Below, one piece after another: positions 22,787 to 23,430 of a stretch of 23,430 bases of DNA. The stretch's first letter is position 1. The number at the start of each line of letters is the position of its first letter. The notes beneath the pieces were generated by a model. It had not been told where the DNA came from. It did not search any database and saw only the letters and a program-made list of their open reading frames with translations. The DNA is from a virus. Location of the stretch: IMG/VR virus record IMGVR_UViG_3300027262_000072, positions 1-23,430 of that record; one strand, 5' to 3'. Position numbers and translations under genes: made by a program.

Positions 22787-23107
22787 CTAGTCTTCCCAGT
22801 ATTTGACGGGACGCCCGATGGAGCGAGGAAGCTTCACGTCCGGCTCGTATTCGACCAGATCGGTGCCTTCGCTGGTAATCCGGTAGGCGTGGATGCCCTG
22901 CTCCTCGGAGATGGTGATATAGTCTTTTTGTTCGAGATAACTCGCGGCCTCGCGAACTTCGTGAAGCGTGGCCGCGATTTTCACGTCGCTGACCACCTGC
23001 AGCAGCAGCCCTTCGTTGATGCCTGCGCGTCCCGACTCCTTGACGAATTTCAGGATGGCCCAGTTGAGGTGACGGCGGCGCGAAGCCGAAAGGTGGGGAC
23101 TGCTCAT
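22787..23107 (-). CDS. Winged-helix-like phage protein (VpaChn25_0724 family type)
   Basis: 106 aa. The pattern RRHLNWAILKFVKESGRAGINEGLL (about 10-34) followed by LHEVREAASYLEQKDYITI (about 53-71) is that of a winged helix domain: helix, turn with Gly, recognition helix and wing (HAYRITSEGTDLVE). Proteins of this type (VpaChn25_0724 family) regularly sit between the DUF2730 and DUF3486 genes of Mu-like phages. It may bind DNA, perhaps in packaging or late gene control, but no function is known. TAATG overlap with the upstream gene. Confidence 0.7.
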   Translation of the reverse strand: MSSPHLSASRRRHLNWAILKFVKESGRAGINEGLLLQVVSDVKIAATLHEVREAASYLEQKDYITISEEQGIHAYRITSEGTDLVEYEPDVKLPRSIGRPVKYWED

Positions 23108-23430
23108 TACTTTTGCTCCTTGGCCATCTGGAAGATCCGGTTGCCGATGTTGTCGACCTTGAACTCAAGGACGGTGAGAGATTTTAGGTGGTCTTCCCGG
23201 CTGACATAGTCGCGAGAGAGGTTGCGGGTGACCGTCCGAAGTTCGCGCTCAAGAGCGGTTGCCTTCTTTTCGAGTGCGGCCTGACGGGCGGCGGCCGCTT
23301 TTTCCTTCTCGCTCGCGACCGCTTTTACGTGCGCGAGTTTGTTGGCAAAACTGTGCTCAACGCCCGCGACCTTGTCCTCGTACATGCTGACGGTCTGCTG
23401 CAGATGCGAGACGAGAAGACGCACGATCGC
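23107..23430 (-). CDS. Coiled-coil phage protein, DUF2730-like, 5' end outside the window
   Basis: At least 105 residues, open to the window edge, so the true start is probably outside; a GTG at 23424 is the first in-window start. The product is nearly all helix and highly charged (about 10-75, AEKEKAAAARQAALEKKATALEREL-like heptads), ending with LEFKVDNIGNRIFQMAKEQ. Position just upstream of the winged-helix and small terminase genes fits DUF2730, which in other phages carries an N-terminal membrane helix, here missing or off-window. The family call is therefore tentative. Confidence 0.5.
   Translation of the reverse strand, partial: AIVRLLVSHLQQTVSMYEDKVAGVEHSFANKLAHVKAVASEKEKAAAARQAALEKKATALERELRTVTRNLSRDYVSREDHLKSLTVLEFKVDNIGNRIFQMAKEQK

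Noticed and set aside
1-23430. CRISPR array, tRNA gene, insertion sequence, phage attachment site or lysis genes
   Set aside because: I looked for regularly spaced repeats, cloverleaf-like stretches, transposase motifs, terminal repeats and holin/endolysin signatures and saw none that could be supported.

Overview
The window is a GC-rich, tightly packed block of late genes from a contractile-tailed (myovirus-type) transposable phage or prophage. It combines two lineages. The packaging and head genes are of phage Mu type (small and large terminase, DUF935 portal, MuF minor head protein, I-type protease with nested scaffold, T-type major capsid, gp36/gp37 connector proteins). The tail genes follow the P2 order V-W-J-I-H-...-FI-FII-E/E'-T-U-X-D. 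A GapR (DUF2312) gene at the left end points to an alphaproteobacterial host, because this family is characteristic of that class and its phages. Neither the phage's integration/transposition genes nor its ends are in the window, so free phage versus prophage cannot be decided.

All genes but one lie on the minus strand, so the transcription order runs from position 23430 to 1. Region by region: 23430-22273 holds two small pre-terminase proteins and the DUF3486 small terminase; 22271-18042 holds large terminase, portal and a MuF protein carrying a C-terminal nuclease-like domain. From 18041 to 17358 the order is broken by a dyad-rich spacer with one small plus-strand gene (17674-17928). From 17357 to 14167 come protease/scaffold, a small membrane protein, a decoration-like protein, the major capsid protein and a gp35-like protein, followed by a 12-bp perfect hairpin. 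From 14022 to 12294 come connector/tail-completion genes (unknown, DUF1320, gpG/S family, DUF1834). From 12297 to 9166 is the P2-like baseplate and fibre start (V, a 70-aa unknown, W, J, I, H). From 9169 to 7057 are three accessory genes at the place of host-range genes. From 6926 to 662 are sheath, tube, E/E' with a -1 frameshift signal, tape measure, U, X and D. At 665-1 are DUF1353 and GapR.

Most neighbours overlap by 1-8 bases (ATGA, GTGA, TAATG, TGATG junctions), indicating translational coupling in long late transcripts. Strong Shine-Dalgarno sites mark the highly expressed structural proteins (capsid, sheath, tube, E, the small membrane protein, and the internal scaffold start).

Most of the window is an ordinary, well-ordered morphogenesis module. 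The parts most worth a second look are the MuF-nuclease fusion with a convergent small gene beside it, the membrane protein embedded in the capsid operon, the phage GapR homologue, the E/E' slippery heptamer, the nested scaffold start, and the three-gene accessory cassette in the tail-fibre region. No lysis genes, tRNAs, CRISPR arrays or insertion sequences were recognised.
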